A DNA stretch of 64,000 bases, taken from NCBI GenBank assembly GCA_920105625.2, contig OV050030.1, positions 241,087,889 through 241,151,888 on the forward strand, read 5' to 3'. Made by a program: the position numbers and the translations under genes. A model generated the notes under the pieces. It was not told the origin of the DNA. It worked only from the letters and a program-made list of their open reading frames with translations, and searched no databases. Below, piece by piece: positions 12,556 to 26,660 of the stretch (positions within the stretch are counted from its first letter, which is position 1; the number at the start of each line of letters is the position of its first letter). This stretch comes from Clusia tigrina (taxonomy: Eukaryota; Arthropoda; Insecta; Diptera; Clusiidae).

Positions 12556-15250
12556 AATTTTTACTGGAGCGTCATAAAAGCTTGAAATTTTGTAACAATA
12601 AAGTACTCGAGTCTCTTGTCAATTTAAGCTATCGCTCAAAGCTATGCTACCCTTGAAAACCAAATCAAACACTGATAAAACTTCAAATGGCCCTAACTTC
12701 TATACGGTACGTCCTACACCTGTCAAAGTTTGCCACATACAAATGCTTGTAACTTTTTACTGGAGCGTCATAAAACCTTGAAATTTTGTAACAATAAAGT
12801 ACTCGAGCCTCTTTTGTCAATTGAAGCTATCGCTCAAAGCTATGCTACCCTTGAGTCCCAAATCAAACACTGATAAAACTTCAAATGGCCCTAACTTCTA
12901 TACGGTACGTCCTACTCCTAGTAAAGTTTGCAACATACAAATGCTTGTAACTTTTTACTGGAGCGTCATAAAACCTTGAAATTTTGTAGCAATAAAGTAC
13001 TCGAGCCTCTTGTCAATTTAAGCTATCGCTCAAAGCTATGCTACCCTTGAGTCCCAAATCGAACACTGATAAAACTTCAAATGGCCCTAATTTCTATACG
13101 GTACGTCCTACACCTGTCAAAGTTTGCCACATACAAATGCTTGTAACTTTTTACTGGAGCGTCATAAAACCTTGAAATTGTGTAACAATAAAGTACTCTA
13201 GCCTCTTGTCAATTTAAGCTATCGATCAAAGCTATGCTACCCTTGAGTCCCAAATCAAACTCTGATAAAACTTCAAATGGCCCTTACTTCTATACGGTAC
13301 GTCCTACACCTATCAAAGTTTGCAACATACAAATGCTTGTAGCTTTTTACTGGAGCGTCATAAAACCTTGAAATTTCGTAACAATAAAGTACTCGAGACT
13401 CTTGTCAAGTTAAGCTATCGCTCAAAGCTATGCTACCCTTGAGTCCCAAATCAAACACTGATAAAACTTCAAATGGCCCTAACTTCTATACGGTACGTCC
13501 TTCACCTATCAAAGTTTGCAACATACAAATGCTTGTAACTTTTTACTGGAGCGTCATAAAAGCTTGAAATTTTGTAACAATAAAGTACTCGAGCCTCTTG
13601 TCAATTTAAGCTATCGCTCAAAGCTATGCTACACTTGAGTCTCAAATCAAACACTAATAAAACTTCAAATGGCCCTAACTTCTATACTGTACGTCCTACA
13701 CCTATCAAAGTTTGCAACATACAAATGCTTGTAACTTTTTACTGGAGCGTCATAAAACCTTGAAATTTTGTAACAATAAAGTACTCGAGCCTCTTGTCAA
13801 TTTAAGCTATCGCTCAAAGCTATGCTACCCTTGAGTCTCAAATCAAACACTAATAAAACTTCAAATGGCCCTAACTTCTATACGGTACGTCCTACACCTA
13901 TCAAAGTTTGCCACATACAAATGCTTGTAACTTTTTACTGGAGCGTCATAAAACCTTGAAATTTTGAAACAATAAAGTACTCGAGCCTCTTGAAGCTATC
14001 GCTCAAAGCTTTGCTACCTTTGCGTCCCAAATCAAACACTGATAAAACTTCAAATGGCCCTAACTTCTATACGGTACGTCCTACACCTATCAAAGTTTGC
14101 ATTATACAAATGCTTGTAAATTTTTACTGGAGCGTCATAAAAGCTTGAAATTTTGTAACAATAAAGTACTCGAGTCTCTTGTCAATTTAAGCTATCGCTC
14201 AAAGCTATGCTACCCTTGAAACCCAAATCAAACACTGCTAAAACTTCAAATGGCCCTAACATCTATACGGTACGTCCTACACCTGTCAAAGTTTGCCACA
14301 TACAAATGCTTGTAACTTTTTACTGGAGCGTCATAAAACCTTGAAATTTTGTAACAATAAAGTACTCGAGCCTCTTTTGTCAATTGAAGCTATCGCTCAA
14401 AGCTATGCTACCCTTGAGTCCCAAATCAAACACTGATAAAACTTCAAATGGCCCTAACTTCTATACGGTACGTCCTACTCCTAGTAAAGTTTGCAACATA
14501 CAAATGCTTGTAACTTTTTACTGGAGCGTCATAAAACCTTGAAATTTTGTAGCAATAAAGTACTCGAGCCTCTTGTCAATTTAAGCTATCGCTCAAAGCT
14601 ATGCTACCCTTGAGTCCCAAATCGAACACTGATAAAACTTCAAATGGCCCTAATTTCTATACGGTACGTCCTACACCTGTCAAAGTTTGCCACATACAAA
14701 TGCTTGTAACTTTTTACTGGAGCGTCATAAAACCTTGAAATTGTGTAACAATAAAGTACTCTAGCCTCTTGTCAATTTAAGCTATCGATCAAAGCTATGC
14801 TACCCTTGAGTCCCAAATCAAACTCTGATAAAACTTCAAATGGCCCTAACTTCTATACGGTACGTCCTACACCTATCAAAGTTTGCAACATACAAATGCT
14901 TGTAGCTTTTTACTGGAGCGTCATAAAACCTTGAAATTTTGTAACAATAAAGTACTCGAGCCTCTTGTCAATTTAAGCTATCGCTCAAAGCTATGCTACC
15001 CTTGAGTCTCAAATCAAACACTAATAAAACTTCAAATGGCCCTAACTTCTATACGGTACGTCCTACACCTATCAAAGTTTGCCACATACAAATGCTTGTA
15101 ACTTTTTACTGGAGCGTCATAAAACCTTGAAATTTTGTAACAATAAAGTACTCGAGCCTCTTGTCAATTTAAGCTATCGCTCAAAGCTATGCTACCCTTG
15201 AGTCCCAAATCAAACACTGATAAAACTTCAAATGGCCCTAACTTCTATAC
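12540..15250 (+). repeat. Block homologous to 21.2-25.0 kb
   Basis: Bases 12,540-14,400 match 21,156-22,990 with an offset of 8,616. Bases 14,100 to about 15,200 match 23,887 to about 24,990 with an offset of 9,787. Shared marks are GAAATTGTGTAAC with ACTCTAGCC and ATCGATCAAAG, GAGTCTCAAATC with AACACTAATAAAAC, and GCATTATAC. The change in offset reflects the extra 1,171-bp tandem copy present at 21.8-24.2 kb but not here. Confidence 0.7.
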
Positions 15251-16208
15251 GGTACGTCCTACACCTATCAAAGTTTGCAACATACAAATGCTTGTAACTT
15301 TTTACTGGAGCGTCATAACACCTTGAAATTTTGTAACAATAAAGTACTCGAGCCTCTTATCAATTTAAGCAATCGCTCAAAGCTATACTACCCTTGAGTC
15401 CCAAATCAAACACTGATAAAACTTCAAATGGCCCTAATTTCTATAAGGCACGTCCTACACCTATCAAAGTTTTCAACATACAAATGCTTGTAACTTTTTG
15501 CTGGAGCGTCATAAAACCTTGAAATTTTGTAACAATAAAGTATTCGAGCCTCTTGTCAATTTAAGCTATCGCTCAAAGCTATGGTACCCTTGAGTCCCAA
15601 ATCAAACACTGACAAAACTTCAAATGGCCCTAACTTCTATACGGTACGTCCTACACCTATCAAAGTTTGCAACATACAAATGCTTGTAACTTTTTACTGG
15701 AGCGTCATAAAACCTTGAAATTTTGTAACAATAAAGTACTCGAGCCTCTTGTCAATTTAAGCTATCGCTCAAAGCTATGCTACCCTTGAGTCCCAAATCG
15801 AACACTGATAAAACTTCAAATGGCCCTAACTTCTATACGGTACGTCCTACACCTATCAAAGTTTTGCAACATACAAATGCTTGTAACTTTTTACTGGAGC
15901 GTCATAAAACCTTGAAATTTTGTAAAAATAAAGTACTCGAGCCTCTTGTCAATTTAAGCTCTCGCTCAAAGCTATGCTACCCTTGAGTCCAGAAATAAAC
16001 ACTGATAAACCTTCAAATGGCTCTAACTTCTATACGGTACGTCCTACACCTATCAAAGTTTGCAACATACAAATGCTTGTAACTTTTTACTGGAGCGTCA
16101 TAAAACCTTGAAATTTTGTAACAATAAAGTACTCGAGCCTCTTGTCAATTTAAGCTATCGCTCAAAGCTGTGCTACCCTTGAGTCCCAAATGAAACACTG
16201 ATAAAATT

Positions 16209-19200
16209 TCAAATGGCCGTAACTTCTATACGTTTCGTCCTACACCTATTGAAGTTTGCAACATACAACTGCTTGTAACTTTTTACTGGAGCGTCATAAA
16301 ACCTTGAAATTTTGTAACAATAAAGTACTCGAGCTTCTTGTCAATTTAAGCTGTCGCTCAAAGCTATGCTGCCCTTGAGTCCCAAAGCAAACACTGATAA
16401 AACTTCAAATGGCCCTAATTTCTATACGGTACGTCCTACACCTATCAAAGTTTGCAACATACAAATGCTTGTAACTTTTTACTGGAGCGTCATAAAACCT
16501 TGAAATTTTGTAACAATAAAATATTCGAGCCTCTTGTCAATTTAAGCTATCGCTCAAAGCTATGCTACCCTTGAGTCCCAAATCAAACACTGATAAAACT
16601 TCAAATGGCCTTAACTTCTATACGGTACGTCCTACACGTATCAAAGTTTGCAACATACAAATGCTTGTAACTTTTTATTAGAGCGTCATAAAACCTTGAA
16701 ATTTTGTAACAATAAAATACTCGAGCCTCTTGTCAATTTAAGCTATCGCTCAAAGCTATGCTACCCTTGAGTCCCAAATCAAACTCTGATAAAACTTCAA
16801 ATAGCCCTAACTTATATACGGTACGTCCTACACCTATCAAAGTTTGCAACATACAAATGCTTGTAACTTTTTACTGGAGCGTCATAAAACCTTGAAATTT
16901 TGAAACAATAAAGTTCTCGAGCCTCTTGTCAATTGAAGCTATCGCTCAAAGCTATGCTACCCTTGACTCCCAAATCAAACACTGATAAAACTTCAAATGG
17001 CCCTAACTTCTATACGGTACGTCCTACTCCTATTAAAGTTTGCAACATACAAATGCTTGTAACTTTTTACTGGAGCGTCATAAAACCTTGAAATTTTGTA
17101 ACAATAAAGTACTCGAGCCTCTTGTCAATTTAAGCTATCGCTCAAAGCTGTGCTACCCTTGAGTCCCAAATGAAACACTGATAAATTTTCAAATGGCCCT
17201 AACTTCTATACGTTTCGTCCTACACCTATAGAAGTTTGCAACATACAACTGCTTGTAACTTTTTACTGGAGCGTCATAAAACCTTGAAATTTTGTAACAA
17301 TAAAGTACTCGAGCTCTTGTCAATTTAAGTTGTCGCTCAAAGCTATGCTACCCTTGAGTCCCAAATCAAATACTGATAAAACTTCAAATGGCCCTAATTT
17401 CTATACGGTACGTCCTACACCTATCAAAGTTTGCAACATACAAATGCTTGTAACTTTTTACTGGAGCGTCATAAAACCTTGAAATTTTGTAACAATAAAA
17501 TACTCGAGCCTCTTGTCAATTTAAGCTATCGCTCAAAGCTATGCTACCCTTGAGTCCCAAATCAAACACTGATAAAACTTCAAATGGCCTTAACTTCTAT
17601 ACGGTACGTCCTACACCTATCAAAGTTTGCAACATACAAATGCTTGTAACTTTTTATTGGACCGTCATAAAACCTTGAAATTTTGTAACAATAAAATACT
17701 CGAGCCTCTTGTCAATTTAAGCTATCGCTCAAAGCTATGCTACCCTTGAGTCCCAAATCAAACTCTGATAAAACTTCAAATAGCCCTTACTTATATACGG
17801 TACGTCCTACACCTATCAAAGTTTGCAACATACAAATGCTTGTAACTTTTTACTGGAGCGTCATAACACCTTGAAATTTTGTAACAATAAAGTACTCGAG
17901 CCTCTTATCAATTTAAGCAATCGCTCAAAGCTATACTACCCTTGAGTCCCAAATCAAACACTGATAAAACTTCAAATGGCCCTAACTTCTATAAGGCACG
18001 TCCTACACCTATCAAAGTTTTCAACATACAAATGCTTGTAACTTTTTGCTGGAGCGTCATAAAACCTTGAAATTTTGTAACAATAAAGTATTCGAGCCTC
18101 TTGTCAATTTAAGCTATCGCTCAAAGCTATGGTACCCTTGAGTCCCAAATCAAACACTGACAAAACTTCAAATGGCCCTAACTTCTATACGGTACGTCCT
18201 ACACCTATCAAAGTTTGCAACATACAAATGCTTGTAACTTTTTACTGGAGCGTCATAAAACCTTGAAATTTTGAAACAATAAAGTACTCGAGCCTCTTCT
18301 CAATTGAAGCTATCGCTCAAAGCTTTGCTACCTTTGAGTCCCAAATCAAACACTGATAAAACTTCAAATGGCCCTAACTTGTTATACGTTACGTCCTACA
18401 CCTATCAAAGTTTGCGACATACAAATGCTTTTAAATTTTTACTGGAGCGTCATAAAGCTTGAAATTTTGTAACAATAAAGTACTCGAGTCTCTTGTCAAT
18501 TTAAGCTATCGCTCAAAGCTATGCTACCCTACAAACCCAAATCAAACACTGATAAAACTTCAAATGGCCCTAACTTCTATACGGTACGTCCTACACCTGT
18601 CCAAGTTTGCCACATACAAATGCTTGTAACTTTTTACTGGAGCGTCATAAAACCTTGAAATTATGTAACAATAAAGTACTCGAGCCTCTTTTGTCAATTT
18701 AAGCTATCGCTCAAAGCTATGCTACCCTTGAGTCCCAAATCAAACACTGATAAAACTTCAAATGGCCCTAACTTCTATACGGTACGTCCTACTCCTATTA
18801 AAGTTTGCAACATACAAATGCTTGTAACTATTTACTGGAGCGTCATAAAACCTTGAAATTTTGTAGCAATAAAGTACTCGAGCCTCTTGTCAATTTAAGC
18901 TATCGCTCAAAGCTATGCTACCCTTGAGTCCCAAATCGAACACTGATAAAACTTCAAATGGCCCTAACTTCTATACGGTACGTCCTACACCTATCAAAGT
19001 TTGCAACATACAAATGCTTGTAACTTTTTACTGGAGCGTCATAAAACCTTGAAATTTTGTAACAATAAAGTACTCGAGCCTCTTGTCAATTTAAGCTGTC
19101 GCTCAATGCTATGCTACCCTTGAGTCCCAAATCAAACACTGATAAAACTTCAAATGGCCCTAACTTCTATAAGGCACGTCCTACACCTATCAAAGTTTTC

Positions 19201-21172
19201 AACATACAAATGCTTGTAACTTTTTGCTGGAGCGTCATAAAACCTTGAAATTTTGTAACAATAAAGTATTCGAGCCTCTTGTCAATTTAAGCTATCGCTC
19301 AAAGCTATGGTACCCTTGAGTCCCAAATCAAACACTGACAAAACTTCAAATGGCCCTAACTTCTATATGGTACGTCCTACACCTATCAAAGTTTGCAACA
19401 TACAAATGCTTGTAACTTTTTACTGGAGCGTCATAAAACCTTGAAATTTTGAAACAATAAAGTACTCGAGCCTCTTGTCAATTGAAGCTATCGCTCAAAG
19501 CTTTGCTACCTTTGAGTCCCAAATCAAACACTGACAAAACTTCAAATGGCCCTAACTTCTATACGTTACGTCCTACACCTATCAAAGTTTGCAACATACA
19601 AATGCTTGTAAATTTTTACTGGAGCGTCATAAAGCTTGAAATTTTGTAACAATAAAGTACTCGAGTCTCTTGTCAATTTAAGCTATCGCTCAAAGCTATG
19701 CTACCCTTGAAACCCAAATCAAACACTGATAAAACTTAAAATGGCCCTAACTTCTATACGGTACGTCCTACACCTGTCCAAGTTTGCCACATACAAATGC
19801 TTGTAACTTTTTACTGGAGCGTCATAAAACCTAAAATTTTCTAACAATAAAGTACTCGAGCTTTTTTTGTCAATTTAAGCTATCGCTCAAAGCTATGCTA
19901 CCCTTGACTCCCAAATCAAACACTGATAAAACTTCAAATGGCCCTTACTTCTATACGGTACGTCCTACTCATATTAAAGTTTGCAACATAGAAATGCTTG
20001 TAACTTTTTACTGGAGCGTCATAAAACCTTGAAATTTTGTAGCAATAAAGTACTCGAGCCTCTTGTCAATTTAAGCTATCGCTCAAAGCTAAGCTACCCT
20101 TGAGTCCCAAATCGAACACTGATAAAACTTCAAATGGCCCTAACTTCTATACGGTACGTCCTACACCTATCAAAGTTTGCAACATACAAATGCTTGTAAC
20201 TTTTTATTGGAGCGTCATAAAACCTTGAAATTTTGTAACAATAAAGTACTCGAGCCTCTTGTCAATTGAAGCTATCGCTCAAAGCTTTGCTACCTTTGAG
20301 TCCCAAATCAAACACTGATAAAACTTCAAATGGCCTTAACTTCTATACGGTACGTCCTACACCTATCAAAGTTTGCAACATACAAATGCTTGTAACTTTT
20401 TATTGGAGCGTCATAAAACCTTGAAATTTTGTAACAATAAAATACTCGAGCCTCTTGTCAATTTAAGCTATTGCTTAAAGCTATGCCACCCTTGAGTCCC
20501 AAATCAAACTCTGATAAAACTTCAAATAGCCCTAACTTATATACGGTACGTCCTACACCTATCAAAGTTTGCAACATACAAATGCTTGTAACTTTTTACT
20601 GGAGCGTCATAACACCTTGAAATTTTGTAACAATAAAGTACTCGAGCCTCTTATCAATTTAAGCAATCGCTCAAAGCTATACTACCCTTGAGTCCCAAAT
20701 CAAACACTGCTAAAACTTCAAATGGCCCTAACTTCTATAAGGCACGTCCTACACCTATCAAAGTTTTCAACATACAAATGCTTGTAACTTTTTGCTGGAG
20801 CGTCATAAAACCTTGAAATTTTGTAACAATAAAGTATTCGAGCCTCTTGTCAATTTAAGCTATCGCTCAAAGCTATGGTACCCTTGAGTCCCAAATCAAA
20901 CACTGACAAAACTTCAAATGGCCCTAACTTCTATACGGTACGTCCTACACCTATCAAAGTTTGCAACATACAAATGCTTGTAACTTTTTACTGGAGCGTC
21001 ATAAAACCTTGAAATTTTGAAACAATAAAGTACTCGAGCCTCTTGAAGCTATCGCTCAAAGCTTTGCTACCTTTGAGTCCCAAATCAAACACTGATAAAA
21101 CTTCAAATGGCCCTAACTTCTATACGGTACGTCCTACACCTATCAAAGTTTGCATTATACAAATGCTTGTAA
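16209..21172 (+). repeat. ~5 kb super-repeat core, copy 2
   Basis: This matches copy 1 at 5,446-10,408 and copy 3 at 28,151-33,114 with the same marker order. Private changes include CTTGTTATACG near 18,379, CTACAAACCC near 18,529, a 2-bp loss in CCTAAAATTTTC near 19,831 and TTGCTTAAAG near 20,473. These show that the copies have drifted slightly since duplication. Confidence 0.8.
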
Positions 21173-21832
21173 ATTTTTACTGGAGCGTCATAAAAGCTTG
21201 AAATTTTGTAACAATAAAGTACTCGAGTCTCTTGTCAATTTAAGCTATCGCTCAAAGGTATGCTACCCTTGAAACCCAAATCAAACACTGATAAAACTTC
21301 AAATGGCCCTAACTTCTATACGGTACGTCCTACACCTGTCAAAGTTTGCCACATACAAATGCTTGTAACTTTTTACTGGAGCGTCATAAAACCTTGAAAT
21401 TTTGTAACAATAAAGTACTCGAGCCTCTTTTGTCAATTGAAGCTATCGCTCAAAGCTATGCTACCCTTGAGTCCCAAATCAAACACTGATAAAACTTCAA
21501 ATGGCCCTAACTTCTATACGGTACGTCCTACTCCTAGTAAAGTTTGCAACATACAAATGCTTGTAACTTTTTACTGGAGCGTCATAAAACCTTGAAATTT
21601 TGTAGCAATAAAGTACTCGAGCCTCTTGTCAATTTAAGCTATCGCTCAAAGCTATGATACCCTTGAGTCCCAAATCGAACACTGATAAAACTTCAAATGG
21701 CCCTAATTTCTATACGGTACGTCCTACACCTGTCAAAGTTTGCCACATACAAATGCTTGTAACTTTTTACTGGAGCGTCATAAAACCTTGAAATTGTGTA
21801 ACAATAAAGTACTCTAGCCTCTTGTCAATTTA

Positions 21833-24174
21833 AGCTATCGATCAAAGCTATGCTACCCTTGAGTCCCAAATCAAACTCTGATAAAACTTCAAATGGCCCT
21901 AACTTCTATACGGTACGTCCTACACCTATCAAAGTTTGCAACATACAAATGCTTGTAGCTTTTTACTGGAGCGTCATAAAACCTTGAAATTTCGTAACAA
22001 TAAAGTACTCGAGACTCTTGTCAAGTTAAGCTATCGCTCAAAGCTATGCTACCCTTGAGTCCCAAATCAAACACTGATAAAACTTCAAATGGCCCTAACT
22101 TCTATACGGTACGTCCTACACCTATCAAAGTTTGCAACATACAAATGCTTGTAACTTTTTACTGGAGCGTCATAAAAGCTTGAAATTTTGTAACAATAAA
22201 GTACTCGAGCCTCTTGTCAATTTAAGCTATCGCTCAAAGCTATGCTACACTTGAGTCTCAAATTAAACACTAATAAAACTTCAAATGGCCCTAACTTCTA
22301 TACTGTACGTCCTACACCTATCAAAGTTTGCAACATACAAATGCTTGTAACTTTTTACTGGAGCGTCATAAAACCTTGAAATTTTGTAACAATAAAGTAC
22401 TCGAGCCTCTTGTCAATTTAAGCTATCGCTCAAAGCTATGCTACCCTTGAGTCTCAAATCAAACACTAATAAAACTTCAAATGGCCCTAACTTCTATACG
22501 GTACGTCCTACACCTATCAAAGTTTGCCACATACAAATGCTTGTAACTTTTTACTGGAGCGTCATAAAACCTTGAAATTTTGAAACAATAAAGTACTCGA
22601 GCCTCTTGAAGCTATCGCTCAAAGCTTTGCTACCTTTGAGTCCCAAATCAAACACTGATAAAACTTCAAATGGCCCTAACTTCTATACGGTACGTCCTAC
22701 ACCTATCAAAGTTTGCATTATACAAATGCTTGTAAATTTTTACTGGAGCGTCATAAAAGCTTGAAATTTTGTAACAATAAAGTACTCGAGTCTCTTGTCA
22801 ATTTAAGCTATCGCTCAAAGCTATGCTACCCTTGAAACCCAAATCAAACACTGCTAAAACTTCAAATGGCCCTAACATCTATACGGTACGTCCTACACCT
22901 GTCAAAGTTTGCCACATACAAATGCTTGTAACTTTTTACTGGAGCGTCATAAAACCTTGAAATTTTGTAACAATAAAGTACTCGAGCCTCTTTTGTCAAT
23001 TGAAGCTATCGATCAAAGCTATGCTACCCTTGAGTCCCAAATCAAACTCTGATAAAACTTCAAATGGCCCTAACTTCTATACGGTACGTCCTACACCTAT
23101 CAAAGTTTGCAACATACAAATGCTTGTAGCTTTTTACTGGAGCGTCATAAAACCTTGAAATTTCGTAACAATAAAGTACTCGAGACTCTTGTCAAGTTAA
23201 GCTATCGCTCAAAGCTATGCTACCCTTGAGTCCCAAATCAAACACTGATAAAACTTCAAATGGCCCTAACTTCTATACGGTACGTCCTACACCTATCAAA
23301 GTTTGCAACATACAAATGCTTGTAACTTTTTACTGGAGCGTCATAAAAGCTTGAAATTTTGTAACAATAAAGTACTCGAGCCTCTTGTCAATTTAAGCTA
23401 TCGCTCAAAGCTATGCTACACTTGAGTCTCAAATTAAACACTAATAAAACTTCAAATGGCCCTAACTTCTATACTGTACGTCCTACACCTATCAAAGTTT
23501 GCAACATACAAATGCTTGTAACTTTTTACTGGAGCGTCATAAAACCTTGAAATTTTGTAACAATAAAGTACTCGAGCCTCTTGTCAATTTAAGCTATCGC
23601 TCAAAGCTATGCTACCCTTGAGTCTCAAATCAAACACTAATAAAACTTCAAATGGCCCTAACTTCTATACGGTACGTCCTACACCTATCAAAGTTTGCCA
23701 CATACAAATGCTTGTAACTTTTTACTGGAGCGTCATAAAACCTTGAAATTTTGAAACAATAAAGTACTCGAGCCTCTTGAAGCTATCGCTCAAAGCTTTG
23801 CTACCTTTGAGTCCCAAATCAAACACTGATAAAACTTCAAATGGCCCTAACTTCTATACGGTACGTCCTACACCTATCAAAGTTTGCATTATACAAATGC
23901 TTGTAAATTTTTACTGGAGCGTCATAAAAGCTTGAAATTTTGTAACAATAAAGTACTCGAGTCTCTTGTCAATTTAAGCTATCGCTCAAAGCTATGCTAC
24001 CCTTGAAACCCAAATCAAACACTGCTAAAACTTCAAATGGCCCTAACATCTATACGGTACGTCCTACACCTGTCAAAGTTTGCCACATACAAATGCTTGT
24101 AACTTTTTACTGGAGCGTCATAAAACCTTGAAATTTTGTAACAATAAAGTACTCGAGCCTCTTTTGTCAATTGA
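21833..24174 (+). repeat. Tandem duplication of a six-monomer ~1,171-bp unit
   Basis: A unit at about 21,833-23,003 is repeated at about 23,004-24,174. Markers are CGATCAAAG at 21,839 and 23,010, and GCATTATAC at 22,715 and 23,886. The junction leaves a hybrid monomer at about 22,990-23,020 with CTTTTGTCAATTGAAGC fused to CGATCAAAG. That combination is not seen in the parental monomers near 14,374 or 34,930, where the continuation is CGCTCAAAG. Confidence 0.8.
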
Positions 24175-24879
24175 AGCTATCGCTCAAAGCTATGCTACCC
24201 TTGAGTCCCAAATCAAACACTGATAAAACTTCAAATGGCCCTAACTTCTATACGGTACGTCCTACTCCTAGTAAAGTTTGCAACATACAAATGCTTGTAA
24301 CTTTTTACTGGAGCGTCATAAAACCTTGAAATTTTGTAGCAATAAAGTACTCGAGCCTCTTGTCAATTTAAGCTATCGCTCAAAGCTATGCTACCCTTGA
24401 GTCCCAAATCGAACACTGATAAAACTTCAAATGGCCCTAATTTCTATACGGTACGTCCTACACCTGTCAAAGTTTGCCACATACAAATGCTTGTAACTTT
24501 TTACTGGAGCGTCATAAAACCTTGAAATTGTGTAACAATAAAGTACTCTAGCCTCTTGTCAATTTAAGCTATCGATCAAAGCTATGCTACCCTTGAGTCC
24601 CAAATCAAACTCTGATAAAACTTCAAATGGCCCTAACTTCTATACGGTACGTCCTACACCTATCAAAGTTTGCAACATACAAATGCTTGTAGCTTTTTAC
24701 TGGAGCGTCATAAAACCTTGAAATTTTGTAACAATAAAATACTCGAGCCTCTTGTCAATTTAAGCTATCGCTCAAAGCTATGCTACCCTTGAGTCTCAAA
24801 TCAAACACTAATAAAACTTCAAATGGCCCTAACTTCTATACGGTACGTCCTACACCTATCAAAGTTTGCCACATACAAA

Positions 24880-25498
24880 TGCTTGTAACTTTTTACTGGA
24901 GCGTCATAAAACCTTGAAATTTTGTAACAATAAAGTACTCGAGCCTCTTGTCAATTTAAGCTATCGCTCAAAGCTATGCTACCCTTGAGTCCCAAATCAA
25001 ACACTGATAAAACTTCAAATGGCCCTAACTTCTATACGGTACGTCCTACACCTATCAAAGTTTGCAACATACAAATGCTTGTAACTTTTTACTGGAGCGT
25101 CATACAACCTTGAAATTTCGTAACAATAAAGTACTCGAGCCTCTTGTCAATTTAAGCTATCGCTCAAAGCTATGCTACCCTTGAGTCCCAAATCAAACAC
25201 TGATTAAGCTTCAAACGGCCCTAACTTCTATACGGTACGTCCTACAACTATCAAAGTTTGCAACATACAAATGCTTGTAACTTTTTACTGGAGCGTCATA
25301 AAACCTTGCAATTTTTTAACAATAAAGTACTCGAGACTCTTGTCAAGTTAAGCTATCGCTCAAAGCTATGCTACCCTTGAGTCCCAAATCAAACACTGAT
25401 AAAATTTAAAATGGCCCTAACTTCTATACGGTACGTCCTACACCTATCAAAGTTTGCAACATACAAATGCTTGTAACTTTTTACTGGAGCGTCATAAA
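24880..25498 (+). repeat. Island of B-type monomers inside domain A
   Basis: These ~620 bp match 37,555-38,173 in domain B (offset 12,675). They share variants seen in few other places: CATACAACCTTG at 25,101 and 37,776, TGATTAAGC with AAACGGCC, ACAACTATC, CCTTGCAATTTTTT, GACTCTTGTCAAG and AAAATTTAAAATGG. I noticed only a few differences (for example AGCATCATAAAAC and ATCGCGCAAAG in the B copy). CCTTGCAATTTTTT occurs elsewhere only near 35,291. The block is three monomers long and is flanked by A-type monomers on both sides. Confidence 0.75.
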
Positions 25499-25499
25499 A

Positions 25500-26660
25500 C
25501 CTTGAAATTTTGTAACAATAAAGTATTCGAGCCTCTTGTCAATTTAAGCTATCGCTCAAAGCTGTGCTACCCTTGAGTCCCAACTGAAACACTGATAAAT
25601 TTTCAAATGGCCCTAACTTCTATACGTTTCGTCCTACACCTATAGAAGTTTGCAACATACAACTGCTTGTAACTTTTTACTGGAGCGTCATAAAACCTTG
25701 AAATTTTGTAACAATAAAGTACTCGAGCTCTTGTCAATTTAAGCTGTCGCTCAAAGCTATGCTACCCTTGAGTCCCAAATCAAATACTGATAAAACTTCA
25801 AATGGCCCTAATTTCTATACGGTACGTCCTACACCTATCAAAGTTTGCAACATACAAATGCTTGTAACTTTTTACTGGAGCGTCATAAAACCTTGAAATT
25901 TTGTAACAATAAAATACTCGAGCCTCTTGTCAATTTAAGCTATCGCTCAAAGCTATGCTACCCTTGAGTCCCAAATCAAACACTGATAAAACTTCAAATG
26001 GCCTTAACTTCTATACGGTACGTCCTACACCTATCAAAGTTTGCAACATACAAATGCTTGTAACTTTTTATTGGACCGTCATAAAACCTTGAAATTTTGT
26101 AACAATAAAATACTCGAGCCTCTTGTCAATTTAAGCTATCGCTCAAAGCTATGCTACCCTTGAGTCCCAAATCAAACTCTGATAAAACTTCAAATAGCCC
26201 TAACTTCTATACGTTTCGTCCTACACCTATAGAAGTTTGCAACATACAACTGCTTGTAACTTTTTACTGGAGCGTCATAAAACCTTGAAATTTTGTAACA
26301 ATAAAGTATTCGAGCCTCTTGTCAATTTAAGCTATCGCTCAAAGCTGTGCTACCCTTGAGTCCCAAATGAAACACTGATAAATTTTCAAATGGCCCTAAC
26401 TTCTATACGTTTCGTCCTACACCTATAGAAGTTTGCAACATACAACTGCTTGTAACTTTTTACTGGAGCGTCATAAAACCTTGAAATTTTGTAACAATAA
26501 AGTACTCGAGCTCTTGTCAATTTAAGCTGTCGCTCAAAGCTATGCTACCCTTGAGTCCCAAATCAAATACTGATAAAACTTCAAATGGCCCTAATTTCTA
26601 TACGGTACGTCCTACACCTATCAAAGTTTGCAACATACAAATGCTTGTAACTTTTTACTG
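25500..26660 (+). repeat. Four-monomer block repeated with a 783-bp offset
   Basis: GCTGTGCTACCC lies at 25,561 and 26,344. It is followed in both by a TGAAACACTGATAAATTTTC monomer, the TACGTTTCGTCC / ACAACTGC monomer, CTCGAGCTCTTG and CAAATACTG. The offset is four monomers minus one base. A CCCTAACTTCTATACGTTTCG junction near 26,205 joins a TTGGACCG-type context to the TTTCGTCC type, which looks like the recombination joint. Confidence 0.65.
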
